Numbered from the stretch's first letter, positions 13,801-24,051 are shown. The stretch is DNA of 64,000 nucleotides from Holothuria scabra (GCA_037179385.1 CM074195.1:12437887-12501886); one strand, 5' to 3'. Translations and numbers: made by a program. The notes: generated by a model not told the origin, from the sequence alone.

Positions 13801-16800
13801 TGAACCGGTGCAGATTTGTTTTTTATTCTTAATCAGCATAATCAACGGGAATTGAAATGATATTTGGGGAATTCCGCTGCGTTAGGAACTCTTAATATGT
13901 GCATCACATATACAGACTGGATGTCAAAAATTACTTCGGTCACTGTCCCGACTTAAATTATTCTTAGTTATTTTAGGCCCTTATCACAGCGAGAAAAACT
14001 ATCAAAATAGAGTCATATGCAATCGAAATTCGTTTTTGTCTTCAATTCTTAATTTTTGCTATCATGTTTTTGTGTTTTTCTCTTGACAGTGTATGAATTG
14101 GTCCTGGTACCTTGCCAATGATATGCAATTTTACGTAATCAGTCCACTATTTATAGTGCTTTTATTCCAGTGAGTATGGATATTAAAGGCAATTTGAGAA
14201 CAGTATTTTAAAAAGTTGATTTCTTTTTTATACCACATGCAGAGAACCTTTCAGCTATCGTGTTGACAGATATTCTGTTTTTTCTGAGATTTTTCACAGA
14301 GTATTGGTTGTACAAAAAGGTACTTTAAATATAAAAAAGGAGGATTTACAATGGGTGTTTCCACAAATCATGATGTAATGGTTGCGGTAAAAAATTGCAA
14401 TTGATTTCCTTTCTTGCCCAATTACACAATTTGATGATTGACAGACATTAATACTCCATGCAAAGGCATTTAATCCAAGTCAAGAAATCCTAGCCACAGT
14501 ATGCAGAGCACATAGAGGGGGTTTTGATTACAATCCTGCCCAAAGAACTGTGAAATTTTTTGCAACCTAATTGGACTAGGAGCTCGGTGAAGTGGTAATA
14601 ATAGACCTCCAGCAGTAGGTTTGGAAACTTGATATACCTCAGTTGAACAATAGATTACTGAGGTTAGAAAATCAACTTTTTTACCGCAATAGAAACAGCA
14701 TGTCAAAATATTGACCTAAAATATCACGCTTTTCAGCTTTCGCTCATTAATGCTTCTGGCCAATAAAATAGACAAAAATGAAAACTATTTTGCATAAAAG
14801 ATTTTGTTGAATTTGAAAAATTATCATAAAAATGCTGTGTTGATCCTGTTCAAAATTTGGATTTTTAAATCTCACTCTTTTATTGTCTTAATGAGGTTAT
14901 CAAATGCCCAATCCCTTCACTACAAATCTATCATTTCACATCATCAAGCCTGTATTTCACTTTGGTTGCACAAAATTACAAGTAGCATTGTTCAAAACGA
15001 AACTCCCTCTGCATTCTGTATGTGTAGTGACAGTTTCCTGGAAAACATATCCGTACATGACATATTTTTGTGTGCATAACATCAAATTGTGTAATTTGAA
15101 AAAGAGGAATTGAAGTCTATATTTTTAAACAGTAATCAATACATCATGAATATTTTTTCAATAAGGAACATTCAATAACAAGGCAAGGAGAGAGCTCGAA
15201 CTGGTACGGAAGAATGTTGGGTAGATGCACACTGTTTAACATGGTATGGTATTCTTGATTGGTTGTTGCCATTGTATTGTATCGATTGTATTCTTTGTTC
15301 GGGGAAGGGATTAGGTTAGGGATTAGGGTTATCGTTAGCCAGTTAAGAAATTCCTTGTTAAACAGTGCGCATCGTCCCAGAACATGACTATTGACTATTC
15401 ATTTGGTTACAGAATTTGTGATTTCCAATCTTAATTCCACTTCTTACATGTGATTAGACCAACCACAGCCATATCGGATCGGATTACGATCCAATTTTTA
15501 TGAGTTTTTGTTAAAATCGAATCAGCTCTCTTATCGGAAAGAACCCCAAATCTGCCATTTTTCGCAAATATATAATCTGAATCGCAAGACTACCAGAATC
15601 AAAATTTTACAAATTATTTCGTGACATAACATCGACTTAGAGCATTTATCGGACACGCTTGTCCAATAAATACTGTCAATCGATGTAACGTGACGATATA
15701 ATAAGAGTAAATTCGGTTTTTGTGGTCTTGTGATAAAAATTACACATTTAAACAAGTTGGAAAATTCGGGGTTCTTTCCGATCAAAGGTGGACAAGATAA
15801 TTAATAAAACTTGACAAAAATTGGATAGTAATCCGATCTGATATTGCTTTAGTGTGCCTTATCCCATACGAGAAGCGGAACTAAATTACTACGATTGGAA
15901 ATCACATTTTTTTAATCAGATGAGTAGTCAAAGGTCATATTCTTTCTTTCCAATTACCAAAACGATTGAAGAACCTAAAGTCTAGGTTATGATTTTCAAA
16001 TTTCTTTCAGACCTTTTTTACAAGGCTCTAAACTTCACTTTCTTTCATTATTTTCAACATTTTTCCACAGCCGAAAAACAACCAAACTTGGTATAGCTGC
16101 TGTCGTGACGATGTGTGTCAGTTCCTGTGCTGTTACTGCTGCACTGACAGGTTATTTTGGTGTACCTGTTGGCAAATCACAAGTGTAAGCTTCTTAAATC
16201 AGAATTTTTGTTCCCTGGAAATATCGTGGTTAATTGGGCAGTGATTGCGAAATAAGTCTTAAATTTTTACTTCATGCCAAATGCTTTATTTATACGACAT
16301 TGCAAAGTATCTTCGAAGAGTTGCCGCGAAATAGCGCCAAATGCTAACTTTAAAATACGAAAATATAAGTTCAGTGCTGAAGCAACTGCACAATTGCATG
16401 ATACCCACTATACACGGTACCCTGGGAGTAAACCTCAGTCCAACCCGCTTCCTCCGGTGCTATGGTCACCGTCTTTACCCACTCGGTGAGAACACCTCGT
16501 AAGATAAAATGAAACATGCCTTCACATCCAAAGTCGAGATTTGCTTCGGATTGCAGACGGAACCCGATTTTTTTATCCTAAGGGGTAATTTCTTTCCACG
16601 ACATTTCCCCCATATTTGTTCTGAAATAACAGTTTTGCGTCCCGCCCTCAAAACGAGCAGATTTCGCCTTTGGTTAGAACGCACCTTTAAACAATTTCAC
16701 GTCTCATTAATTTTATGTAGCTAATAAACGGAAGGAAAAATAAATGATTCTTTTAAGGAAAAAACCTTCCGCTTAATTGTTTTATTGATTATCTTTGATT

Positions 16801-19800
16801 TACGTTTTCGACTGTGTTTCTTTTAGGTATTACAATAATCGAACCGATTCTCTGGAACCATGGGGCTCAAGTTCAGACATTATATACGGAAAACCATACT
16901 GTCGTATACAGGCTTATATGGTTGGCGTATTTGCCGGTTACATGATATACAGACACATGCACATAAAAACTATCAAAATGCATTGGGTGAGTTTTAACAT
17001 TTAAGTTTCCTCTTATTTATAAATTCTAAGCTTTATTTATAAATTTTAATTAATCGTAGCTTGATCAAAAAACCTGGGTGAGAAAATCACAAGCCGCCTA
17101 CGTATAGCACCACCATCGTTTTAGTACAGTAGTACATGGTGTATTTACGATTTGAAAATTTCGGCTGTACCTCAGGCTAGGGCCTGGTATAGGACTAATA
17201 TTTTATCTTTTTTTTCAATTCATCAGACAGTTAACGTCATCGGTTGGATCATAGGCTTGGGATTGATGTACGCTATGGTATTTGCTTTGCATGACTCAAA
17301 CGGAGAAGATCCCTTACCCCAGTGGTTTTCCATCTTATGGGGTGGTGTATGCAGAGCGTTGTTTTCAATAGGTGTTGCTTGGGTGGCCTTCGCCTGCACT
17401 ACTGGACACGGAGGTAAATTAAACTGATCATTCTGATCTTTTTTCATGATATTAAGATGGATTTAATGAGATATCGTTTCAATGGGCTTACACCTATGCG
17501 TATCTAGCTATTGGAGACATGGTGTGCTAGTCTCCTACAACTCCCTGCCAGAAAATATCTGTATGCTCATTTGTTCAAGTCACTTCCATGAAGCTTAAGC
17601 GCCGCCATTTTAAATATATATTGATGTTTGGTTTATCGATTCGATCCGATATCGATACTTGTCATAAAGCCATGCAGTGTGTCTGGTTTAACAATACGGT
17701 ACACTTGCTACTGCCATTAACAGTACTAACTTTAGCCTAACTTAGGGTCACTGTAGCGCCAGGCCTAGCCTAGGTATACCACGAGAAGCAAACTCAATGA
17801 TCGAAATAACAGTTTCAATACCTGCCAAATCGACATTGCTGTTCAAAACATATGAACTTTCATATGATGCGTTTTGCCACTAGTATCCCACTGGAACGTG
17901 CAACGCTTACCGTGCGCTACTTCACAAGTACGAACTTTGTGAGTTGTATGTGCCACTGCCTTGGTAGATGAAACTATCGGTACCAATACAAGTGGAAACG
18001 ATTCAAAATTGCCAATGGGAGAAGAAACAGTACTTGAAATTGAAAAAACAACAATTTTTAAAGATATTTGCAAGAGTAATATCCAACATCACAAGAAATT
18101 GTATAACAAAATTATCGCAAAATTACTTTGCAAAATTATTTTAAATGAGAATATGCAATGCATTGGGAGTCATTTTTTTTAAAACAGGATAATCATCTCG
18201 TTTGTATGAAGTATTCATTTTGGGAGTGATCAGCTACCATTCAACTTTAAATTGTGTTCGACAAATGGTGAAGCCAGTGAGGCGATGGGGGAGGTCCCCC
18301 ACCTCAAATATATCAATTATGTGTAAAGAGGAAGAAGCAAGAGATAGAGAGAAACAATGGAAGAAAACGAGGGAACGACTTTCTAGATTTTAATTCCGTT
18401 CAATTTTAGCATCAAATGTAGCTTTACAATCATTTTGCAAGCAGCACATTCTCCTATAGACTAATTTTTTTAAAGGGGAATGAAAAATCCAGCTTCCCTT
18501 CGCCACGCCCTTGGTGTTTGATGATGATGATGATGAGACAAAGTGATCTATTAAAAAATAGTAGGTTATTGTCAATATGCTATTGCGACAATATAAATTT
18601 AACGATAGACCATTTTTCTGTATTGATATAATATCGCTTCAAATTATTTAATTTTCACATTTTCTTGTGATATTTTTCTCTACACTGGCAGGTTTGATTA
18701 ATTCTTTCCTGTCCTGGAGTTTTTGGACACCAATGGCCCGCCTGACCTACTGTGCTTATCTACTGCATCCAATTGTGATTGCATTATATTCCTATACGAA
18801 ACAAGTACCTTTTCACTGGACAGTTATTGAAAATGTAAGTGCAATCATTATAATTATGTAAGTTTATAAATTTATCAAACTGGTATTAGATAATACATGC
18901 AGAAGTATTTAGTTCTGCGTTTATCTTGGTGACCAAGAGACAACAGAATTCAATCTCATTAATAATAGGTACCATACTATCAAACGGTACCCTCAACAGG
19001 TATGGACAACAGATACCAACGTCAGGTACCAACGACTGTTTACCATCAAAACATACCAACGACAAGTACCAATAACACGTACCAACGACTGTTACCGACA
19101 ATAGGTACCAAAAACAGGTACCAAAAAGCGGTACTAACAACAGGTACAATAAATAGGTACCAAGGACAGGTATGCGATAGGACAGCAGAGCAGGTGCCGG
19201 CCGAAAGGACTTTTAATTACAAAGGAATTACCTTTTGATACTAGAAGACTTCGTGGATAATGACCTGTTTGTACATGTTTTGACATGTTCAAACCAGTTG
19301 TCATTTCAGAGAGTGTTCACAGGAATTTTTCCCTGCAAAATGAAAGGAAAAAAGTTGTAAGAGAGCCTTAAACCTTTAGGAAGGAGGGAGAGCAAGGTGA
19401 CCTCATAAGTTTTACGGGAAAACAGAGTTAACGTTTTCGATACCGCTAATACTTGGAATCGGACTGTTGTAAACCAATTAGAATTTATGTTTAGACGGAC
19501 AATTTCCACCAGAATTTTCGCCCAAAGGGTATCATCCTATGTATATTTGGGCTTCAACACAGGGGAACGAAATGGAGCAAAAGGGAAAGAAAACGGTCGT
19601 TTTCTTTGCGTTGTTTCTCAGTAAAACTTTCCTGGGTGATGAGGAAGGAGGGTATGTCTATAACGAAGACTTCGAAAACGAAGACCGAAGACAGAAGACC
19701 TCGAAAAGGAAGACCTCGAAAAGGAAGACCTCGAAAACGAAGACTACTTGTAGCTTACGGACATTGTAGTGTGTTGGGAATATAAGAGCTCAAAGCATTC

Positions 19801-22592
19801 CGTAGGCTTATCGCGTAACATACATACTATTCAAATACGGTAAATGACACGTAATTTAAAAACGATACGGATAAAGTATGAATTCCTACTCGATTTCAGA
19901 CTTAAAAACTTCTTAAACACCGTTCGTGGGTGCCTTTAACAGTTTCATCACTCAATCCGACGATTAGAACAGTGAAAGAGTTCATTTTCTTCGAGTCTTC
20001 GTTTTCCAGTCTTCGTTTTCGAAAATGGCAGAATAGGTCAAACTCGAAAACGAAGACCGAAAAACGAAGACCTTGCCAATTCAGTTACTTTTTCCTTTCA
20101 AATCGCTAAAACTGTATCCTAGCTGCAAAAAAATCAAATTGCCGGCCTTGTTTTAATTATTCAAGGGGTATTCCAATGCGACAAAAGAAAAATTGCGATC
20201 TGCGTATACTGATAGTATCTTGAATGTACCTCAGTGGCTTCCGTAGGCTAATCTCGTAACATTTTTATGCTGGAAATAGGATAAATTGGGAATTCCTACT
20301 CAATAAAGTACTCTAAACCACTTCTCAAACACCGTTCTTGGGTGCCTTTAACAGTTTCATCACTCAATCCGACGATTAGAACAGTGAAAGAGTTCATTTT
20401 CTTCGAGTCTTCGTTTTCCAGTCTTCGTTTTCGAGTTTGACCCATTCTGCCATTTTCGAAAACGAAGACTGGAAAACGAAGACTCGAAGAAAATGAACTC
20501 TTTCACTGTTCTAATCGTCGGATTGAGTGATGAAACTGTTAAAGGCACCCAAGAACGGTGTTTGAGAAGTGGTTTAGAGTACTTTATTGAGTAGGAATTC
20601 CCAATTTATCCTATTTCCAGCATAAAAATGTTACGAGATTAGCCTACGGAAGCCACTGAGGTACATTCAAGATACTATCAGTATACGCAGATCGCAATTT
20701 TTCTTTTGTCGCATTGGAATACCCCTTGAATAATTAAAACAAGGCCGGCAATTTGATTTTTTTGCAGCTAGGATACAGTTTTAGCGATTTGAAAGGAAAA
20801 ACTAACTGAATTGGCAAGGTCTTCGTTTTTCGGTCTTCGTTTTCGAGTTTGACCTATTCTGCCATTTTCGAAAACGAAGACTGGAAAACGAAGACTCGAA
20901 GAAAATGAACTCTTTCACTGTTCTAATCGTCGGATTGAGTGATGAAACTGTTAAAGGCACCCAAGAACGGTGTTTAAGAAGTGTTTAAGTCTGAAATCGA
21001 GTAGGAATTCATACTTTATCCGTATCGTTTTTAAATTACGTGTCATTTACCGTATTTGAATAGTATGTATGTTACGCGATAAGCCTACGGAATGCTTTGA
21101 GCTCTTATATTCCCAACACACTACAATGTCCGTAAGCTACAAGTAGTCTTCGTTTTCGAGGTCTTCCTTTTCGAGGTCTTCCTTTTCGAGGTCTTCTGTC
21201 TTCGGTCTTCGTTTTCGAAGTCTTCGTTATAGACATACCCTGAGGAAGGATTTACTTGAGAAACCTATACGACTTCAGCTGCATAAAAGTTTTTTTGTCC
21301 ATTTGGGGCTTACTGGATCACAAGCAAAGTGCGTAACTCTGTGGTGTTTTGAAACCTATTGTCAATTGTCTTGGTCTTGTCATTTTTAACTATATATCGT
21401 TTCGTTTCATTTCGTTTCGTTTCGTTTATTTGTTTTTCTATATCATCAAAATGTATGGATACACAAAAGTAATGAAAGCAGTAAAAACATAACACTGAAG
21501 TAGATGGAAGTAAAACTAAAAAACCCTGAGGGGCTTGTCGAGAGTTCTACTCCCCAAAACAACAAAAGCAAGTTACCTAGAGTAGCTGTGTAGCAAACAC
21601 AAATAAGCATAAAGACAAAGAAAAAAGGACAAAAAATTCAATAAACTAAAGGGAAAAGTAAAGGCTAAGAATACAAGACCAGAACTAACCCTTACAAAAC
21701 CCCTCTTACCAATCCGGCCCCCTCCTCCGGCCCACCTCCCACCCATGAAAGCCCTAGGCTTCCCACAAACAAAATGCGCTTAGTGACAAAAACATGTAAT
21801 GCATGCACTTGAACAGTATGAAAAGTCAACCATGAAGTTATATATTTGTAAATAAGTTTGGCAGATTAGGTTTTACCACTGTCAATTGATCAGAAAGTTA
21901 GCCGTAAAACCTAAGCCAATTTAGTAAAACTTAAAGTGCCAATCCCTCACCCCAAACCACACTTCTTGTATGGGTTAACAAAAAATCTCAATTGGCTTGC
22001 ACAGCTTTTTGATTGACTGCTAATTCACACAATGCAGAGTACCAAAGCTTATATTGCACAGCATGAACTGTACTAAGAGAGTTGATTATACTCATTGAGA
22101 GCTTTTCTACAGTATGCTCACCCTGAAGCAATAACTGATTAGTGTCTGGATGAGGGTGAATTTCAGACAATTGTGGGAGGGGCTTAAGTAAGAAGGTTAG
22201 GAGAATTGGTACTGTTTAGGTTGAGAGAATTTGGCCTTTAAGCCGGTTGGTAAGGAATGGTTATGTCAGGCTAGCCATGGCCATTTTCCAGTTGTGGCTC
22301 ACTGGCTTGTTTTCCGTATTCCATTGTTTATGCTGAGCATCTAGCATACATGATAGTAGGTATCAGTTTAAAGTCTTACTTCAGTATGACATGACTCGGC
22401 CATATGTGTGGAACAATTGATTACAAAACATGTCTCTTCCGAAAATTTATAGGATGTTTTTATTTTTCTCCCCAGGTCTACATGTTCCTAGCCAATGCTG
22501 TAATGTCGTATTTCGCTGCCTATTGCCTGTCTCTTCTTGTCGAAGGACCAACAATGGGTCTGGAGAAAGTTATGCTGGCGAAAAGAAGATAA
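1486..22592 (+). CDS. NRF-6/NDG-4-like acyltransferase, copy A (14 exons, frame broken at exon 1/2)
   Basis: Gene-level entry. Exons: 1486-1833, 2983-3146, 7111-7180, 8094-8181, 9119-9459, 10008-10178, 11963-12059, 12918-13188, 14090-14169, 16071-16184, 16827-16986, 17227-17413, 18692-18834, 22476-22592. All borders are GT-AG and phases agree from exon 2 on. The predicted protein would be about 780-790 residues: signal peptide, NRF domain (exons 1-4), first membrane span at the exon 4/5 join, an acidic cytosolic loop (exon 5), then a multi-span acyltransferase-3 domain (exons 6-14) with the WGH histidine motif and the HRIWRLTP motif, ending in EGPTMGLEK. Family members are proposed to move acyl groups or lipids across membranes; the nematode founder affects drug and yolk-lipid uptake. 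Substrate here is unknown. Summed exon length is 2351 nt, not a multiple of three, because of a 13-nt deletion at the end of exon 1 compared with copies B and C. May be a young pseudogene. Introns carry many repeats. Confidence 0.85.
2149..2299. mobile_element. MITE family with GATGCGCACTGTTTAA ends (in copy A intron 1)
   Basis: Left end CGATGCGCACTGTTTAATTA, right end CCTTGTCAAGCAGG; internal ATTGGCTAACGGT and ACAATCGATACAATA match the other copies at 15224-15374, 39231-39374 and 41313-41718. About 150 nt with no coding capacity. Confidence 0.6.
2983..3146 (+). CDS. copy A exon 2: NRF domain
   Basis: Acceptor TTCTTAG, donor GTGAGT. 164 nt, the same as copy B. Encodes RAAYGKRERFLNTFYTWNPH then LMGMYDIC, which fits the family pattern of an alanine-glycine-lysine motif followed by a G-x-Y-D-x-C motif in the NRF domain. 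Entry phase is 1, which fits exon 1 of B and C but not the shortened exon 1 of A. Ends in phase 0. Confidence 0.88.
3147..7110. other. Copy A intron 2: duplicated segment and insertion
   Basis: A segment starting just after the exon 2 donor (about 3160-3640) recurs at about 3677-3910: both have ACAACAAACATGT, AACAGTCCAGCAGTAGGTG-like sequence, CACCCTCTACACATGCC and GATGACGTCAC followed by GTGGGTTGGCAAGAAT. The first unit carries a 215-nt TIR insertion (3290-3505). The rest of the intron is AT-rich with no gene recognised; 6745-6890 matches an inverted fragment at 9750-9845. Confidence 0.6.
3290..3505. mobile_element. MITE with AGAGGCTTT ends, inside one unit of a duplication
   Basis: Left end AGAGGCTTTGCAATTACGTC, right end ACGTCATGTGAAAAGCCTCT; both sides then read GCCATG near the inner edge of the repeat. 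The duplicate segment at 3677-3910 lacks it at the equivalent CAATA, so it behaves as an empty-site comparison. Confidence 0.6.
7111..7180 (+). CDS. copy A exon 3: NRF domain cysteine motif
   Basis: Short 70-nt exon with a strong acceptor (TTGTTGCAG) and donor (GTAAGT). Encodes RAICVPASCSNEDLFVIN, the CVP-x-SC-s-x-x-D motif that is a hallmark of the NRF domain. Same length and phases as copy B exon 3. Confidence 0.88.
8094..8181 (+). CDS. copy A exon 4: end of NRF domain
   Basis: 88 nt, phase 1 in and phase 2 out. Encodes TATYTCIRDIPWEWDAIFVT; the TYTCIR-(D/E)-(I/V)-PW segment is shared with copy B and leads into the first membrane span, which continues in exon 5. Confidence 0.88.
9119..9459 (+). 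CDS. copy A exon 5: first membrane span and acidic cytosolic loop
   Basis: Acceptor CATTTCAG, donor GGTAGG, 341 nt. Begins with CILSSFALIVVIGTTYDI, a membrane span, followed by an arginine-rich stop-transfer (FRRRR) and a long polar loop with an acidic run (TQEEEEEDEMEM). This loop is the least conserved part between copies A and B, as expected for a cytosolic linker between the NRF and acyltransferase parts. Ends in phase 1. Confidence 0.85.
9750..9845. repeat. Dispersed repeat fragment with C-run
   Basis: GTGGCGTAGCCAC, a long C-run and ATGACCCAACCTTGCAATGG. The same sequence occurs in reverse orientation at about 6745-6890 (GGTTGGGTCATGG, then GGCTAAGCCACTG). Confidence 0.55.
10008..10178 (+). 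CDS. copy A exon 6: start of acyltransferase-3 domain, WGH motif
   Basis: 171 nt, the same as copy B. Encodes SSLSSLNGIRVLSMLWIIWG followed by HS. This is the opening of the acyltransferase-3 domain: L-N-G-(I/L)-R-x-x-S-x-x-W-I-x-x-G-H. The histidine is the residue thought to be needed for catalysis in this superfamily. Confidence 0.9.
11300..11675. repeat. GC-rich dispersed repeat in copy A intron 6
   Basis: Begins AGGGGCGCAAATCTT and ends GGATTTGCGCCCCTGCAGG, so its ends are inverted copies of each other. It contains GGGGCAAAGCCCC and GGGGCGAAGTCCCC hairpins and a C-run. GC content is far above the surrounding intron. Overlapping open frames here are low-complexity and not credible genes. 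Confidence 0.6.
11963..12059 (+). CDS. copy A exon 7: acyltransferase-3 membrane span
   Basis: 97 nt, as in copy B. Encodes YFFEDMYTGYLFNATIFATF and AVDSFFMLR, a membrane span ending in the conserved (V/S)D-x-F-F-x-L-(S/R) pattern. Donor AAG|GTAACG; a G-rich minisatellite begins about 15 nt past the donor. Confidence 0.87.
12075..12183. repeat. G-rich minisatellite next to copy A exon 7 donor
   Basis: Degenerate units of GTGGGATAGG and GTGGGACAGG type, strongly strand-asymmetric, starting 16 nt past the exon donor. G runs of this kind can act as intronic splicing enhancers, though no function is shown. Confidence 0.8.
12364..12560 (-). mobile_element. Retroposon 3' end with poly(A) (minus orientation)
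   Basis: A 22-nt T run followed by GAAGTGAGCATTTTATTA and a body ending in GGTGGCGCTCCGCTTAGATA. A second copy starts with a T run at 44795 and has the same order of motifs. Poly(A) on the minus strand suggests a LINE or SINE tail; no reverse transcriptase remains. Confidence 0.6.
12918..13188 (+). CDS. copy A exon 8: acyltransferase-3 core, HRIWRLTP motif
   Basis: 271 nt, phase 2 in, phase 0 out; nine nt shorter than in copy B. Encodes GLLVTYLTLKDLKKKNGKLN, FYFHRIWRLTPSY and a further membrane span (LVALGISASLIIHMG). The arginine-rich R-(I/Y)-x-R-L-x-P motif is characteristic of the superfamily. The exon ends with NNLYPFYGFLGG. Confidence 0.9.
14090..14169 (+). CDS. copy A exon 9: acyltransferase-3 membrane span
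   Basis: 80 nt, acceptor TTGACAG, donor GTGAGT. Encodes CMNWSWYLANDMQFYVISPL followed by FIVLLF. The W-Y-L-x-x-D-x-Q-F-(Y/F) motif is strongly conserved in this family and identical in copy B over most of its length. Confidence 0.9.
15224..15374. mobile_element. MITE family with GATGCGCACTGTTTAA ends (copy A intron 9)
   Basis: GATGCACACTGTTTAACATG at left, TTGTTAAACAGTGCGCATCG at right: terminal inverted repeats of about 16-18 nt. Same family as 2149-2299 and 39231-39374. Confidence 0.75.
16071..16184 (+). CDS. copy A exon 10: acyltransferase-3 membrane span
   Basis: 114 nt, same as copy B. Encodes RKTTKLGIAAVVTMCVSSCA and VTAALTGYFGVPVG. Basic residues precede a membrane span. Donor GTAAGC. 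Phase 2 in, phase 2 out. Confidence 0.87.
16827..16986 (+). CDS. copy A exon 11: acyltransferase-3, YGKPYCRIQAY motif
   Basis: 160 nt. Encodes DIIYGKPYCRIQAYMVGVFA and GYMIYRHMHIKTIKMHW. The Y-x-K-P-(W/Y)-x-R-(I/x)-x-(P/x)-Y-x-(V/I)-G motif is a hallmark of the animal NRF-6 group. Confidence 0.9.
17227..17413 (+). CDS. copy A exon 12: two acyltransferase-3 membrane spans
   Basis: 187 nt, identical length in copy B. Encodes VNVIGWIIGLGLMYAMVFAL, a polar connector, then ALFSIGVAWVAFACTTGHGG. The R-x-x-(W/F)-x-(I/V)-(G/A)-(V/L)-A-W-(V/I)-x-(F/Y)-(A/C)-C motif and the closing GHGG are typical of the family. Confidence 0.9.
18692..18834 (+). CDS. copy A exon 13: acyltransferase-3 C-terminal spans
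   Basis: 143 nt, same as copy B. Encodes GLINSFLSWSFWTPMARLTY then CAYLLHPIVIALYSY. L-S-W-x-x-(F/W)-x-P-(L/M)-(A/S)-R-L-(T/S)-Y-x-A-Y-L-(L/V)-H-P is the most conserved C-terminal motif in this family. Confidence 0.9.
18967..19195. repeat. GGTACCAA minisatellite in copy A intron 13
   Basis: About a dozen imperfect units of 14-20 nt built on CAGGTACCAACGA and AGGTACCAAAAAC. No coding potential. Confidence 0.85.
19649..21241. mobile_element. Large foldback palindrome (about 786-nt arms, 21-nt loop)
   Basis: The left arm 19649-20434 is the reverse complement of the right arm 20456-21241 with only scattered mismatches (for example CGTTCGTGGG against CCAAGAACGG). Outer ends are AGGGTATGTCTATAACGAAG and its complement; the ends consist of repeated CGAAAACGAAGAC and CGAAAAGGAAGAC units. 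Each arm also holds two direct copies of a segment of about 120 nt starting GGGTGCCTTTAACAGTTTCA. No open frame of note. The architecture, long inverted arms with short tandem repeats at the ends, is that of foldback elements. It lies in intron 13 of copy A. An assembly fold-over is the main alternative. Confidence 0.85.
21931..22241. mobile_element. TTAA-flanked MITE, family R1
   Basis: TTAA then AGTGCCAATCCCTCACCCC; right end GAGAGAATTTGGCCT then TTAA. Terminal inverted repeats and TTAA target suggest a piggyBac- or Kolobok-type non-autonomous element. Further copies at 23747-24051, 30592-30895, 51188-51291, 52436-52735 and 53203-53510. Confidence 0.75.
22262..22390 (-). mobile_element. SINE fragment (minus orientation)
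   Basis: GGCCATTTTCCAGTTGTGGC then CACTGGCTTGTTTTCC and TGCTGAGCATC match the body of the SINE at 31473-31690. The tRNA-derived head is missing. Confidence 0.6.
22476..22592 (+). CDS. copy A exon 14: last exon, stop codon
   Basis: 117 nt with TAA stop. Encodes the last membrane span (MFLANAVMSYFAAYCLSLLV) and the family C-terminal motif EGPTMGLEK, ending in a basic tail. Intron 13 before it is 3.6 kb and holds the large palindrome. A canonical AATAAA lies at 22696, 104 nt past the stop. Confidence 0.9.
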   Translation, partial: VYMFLANAVMSYFAAYCLSLLVEGPTMGLEKVMLAKRR

Positions 22593-22695
22593 TACTTGAA
22601 CAATATGAATCAGTTTATTACACCTGAAATTGGTCATATGCCTTTAGGGCTTCTACCGAGTTTCTTTCGTTGAAAGCACGTCATCGCAGTGTATC

Positions 22696-22701
22696 AATAA
22701 A
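22696..22701 (+). terminator. poly(A) signal of copy A
   Basis: AATAAA about 100 nt after the TAA of copy A, inside an AT-rich 3' region. This is the first such hexamer after the stop. Its actual use is not shown by sequence alone. Confidence 0.55.
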
Positions 22702-23070
22702 TAATTTTAACCCTTAAATATCCTTCGTCCCCAACTTATAATTATTTCCCCCCAAAACCAAAGATTTTATAAGACTTAGCAAACAAACGTTTCCACCGAT
22801 TTATCATTTAATTTCAATGCTTTAATATTTTGCAATAAAAAATGAGGGATAGCGTCACCCAGAATTGATTTTTCCCACCCATGGATGATGGATATGCTAA
22901 GGTCTTAAAATAGCCAGGTATGTCTGTATACCAGGGTCTTTATGTGAATTTACACAAAATTTTGTTTACCTAGAGAATGGCACCTTTATATTCTGAAATA
23001 TGAAAAAAATCTTGCAATAATAGGAAATGTGTAATATTTGGTTTTTCGGCTTGCTTATTTTCTAACAATT

Positions 23071-23272
23071 AACGATGACGATGAAGATGATGAAGATGAA
23101 AATGACGATGATAATGATAATGTTGATGATTGATGATGGTGATGACGATGACGGTGACGATGAACATGACGATGACGATGACAGTGGTGTTTATGACGGT
23201 GACGAGGACGACTGATGTTGACGACGGTGACGATGACGATGACGATGATAACGACGGTGAAGGTGACGGTGG
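23071..23272. repeat. GATGAC-type microsatellite
   Basis: About 200 nt of imperfect GATGAC, GATGAT and GACGGT units. Open frames on both strands are low-complexity shadows. Confidence 0.92.
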
Positions 23273-23746
23273 TGTTCAATTGTTGGCAATGATCATGTTT
23301 GTGGTGAAAGCGATGATGATAGTAATTGTAACGTTGACTGCGGGTGGTGATATCTCAACCCCAGTTGTTCACTTTCAATTTAAAGTATTGATTAGTATGT
23401 TGTTTTAACAAGACTTTGAGTTCCACCAACCAGATCAGGAAAGGACTAAGTCGATAGACAATTTTCCTTGTTCAGGAATATTTTTGTAGTATACTGTAGG
23501 TATCAAAAGTAGCAAAACGTTGTTAAAGATGCAATCCGAAGATTTCATTGTAATGAGACGTTTCATCGTACAACAATTGATGCAATGTTTACAAATGAAT
23601 AGTTAACTTACGTGATACAACATTGTATTTATTAATTATATTCAAAGAGATTAATTAATTGCACTAACTCGTTTGCACAGAACGTCAATTTACAGCTATA
23701 TACATCAACGTACAAATGTCCTACCTCCGGGCTTCGACAATTTACC

Positions 23747-24051
23747 TTAAAGGGGCAAACCTCTCACCCCAAACTACAATTTTGGCACCCGGGTACCGAA
23801 ATTCTCAATTGGTTCAGCTCTTTGACTGACCGTTAATTCAAACAATGCAGAGTACCACAGCTTATATTACACAACATAAACTGTAATGAGAGTGTTTTGA
23901 TTGTACACATTGAGCTTTTCTATACTCACCCTGAAGCAAAAAACTGAGATTATAACTGGATGAGAATGAATTTAAAACAATTGTGGGAGGGACATTTGTT
24001 GGAAGGTTAGGAGAATTGGTACTGTTTGGGGTGAGAGAACTGGGTCTTTAA
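23747..24051. mobile_element. TTAA-flanked MITE, family R1
   Basis: TTAA then AGGGGCAAACCTCTCACCCC; right end GGTGAGAGAACTGGGTCT then TTAA. Body shares GAATTGGTACTGTTT and AATTGTGGGAGGG with the copy at 21931. Confidence 0.78.

Noticed and set aside
18202..18393. Short charged open frame in copy A intron 13
   Set aside because: No splice sites in phase with neighbours and no counterpart in copy B.
23055..23408. Open frames on both strands
   Set aside because: Translations of a GATGAC-type microsatellite.
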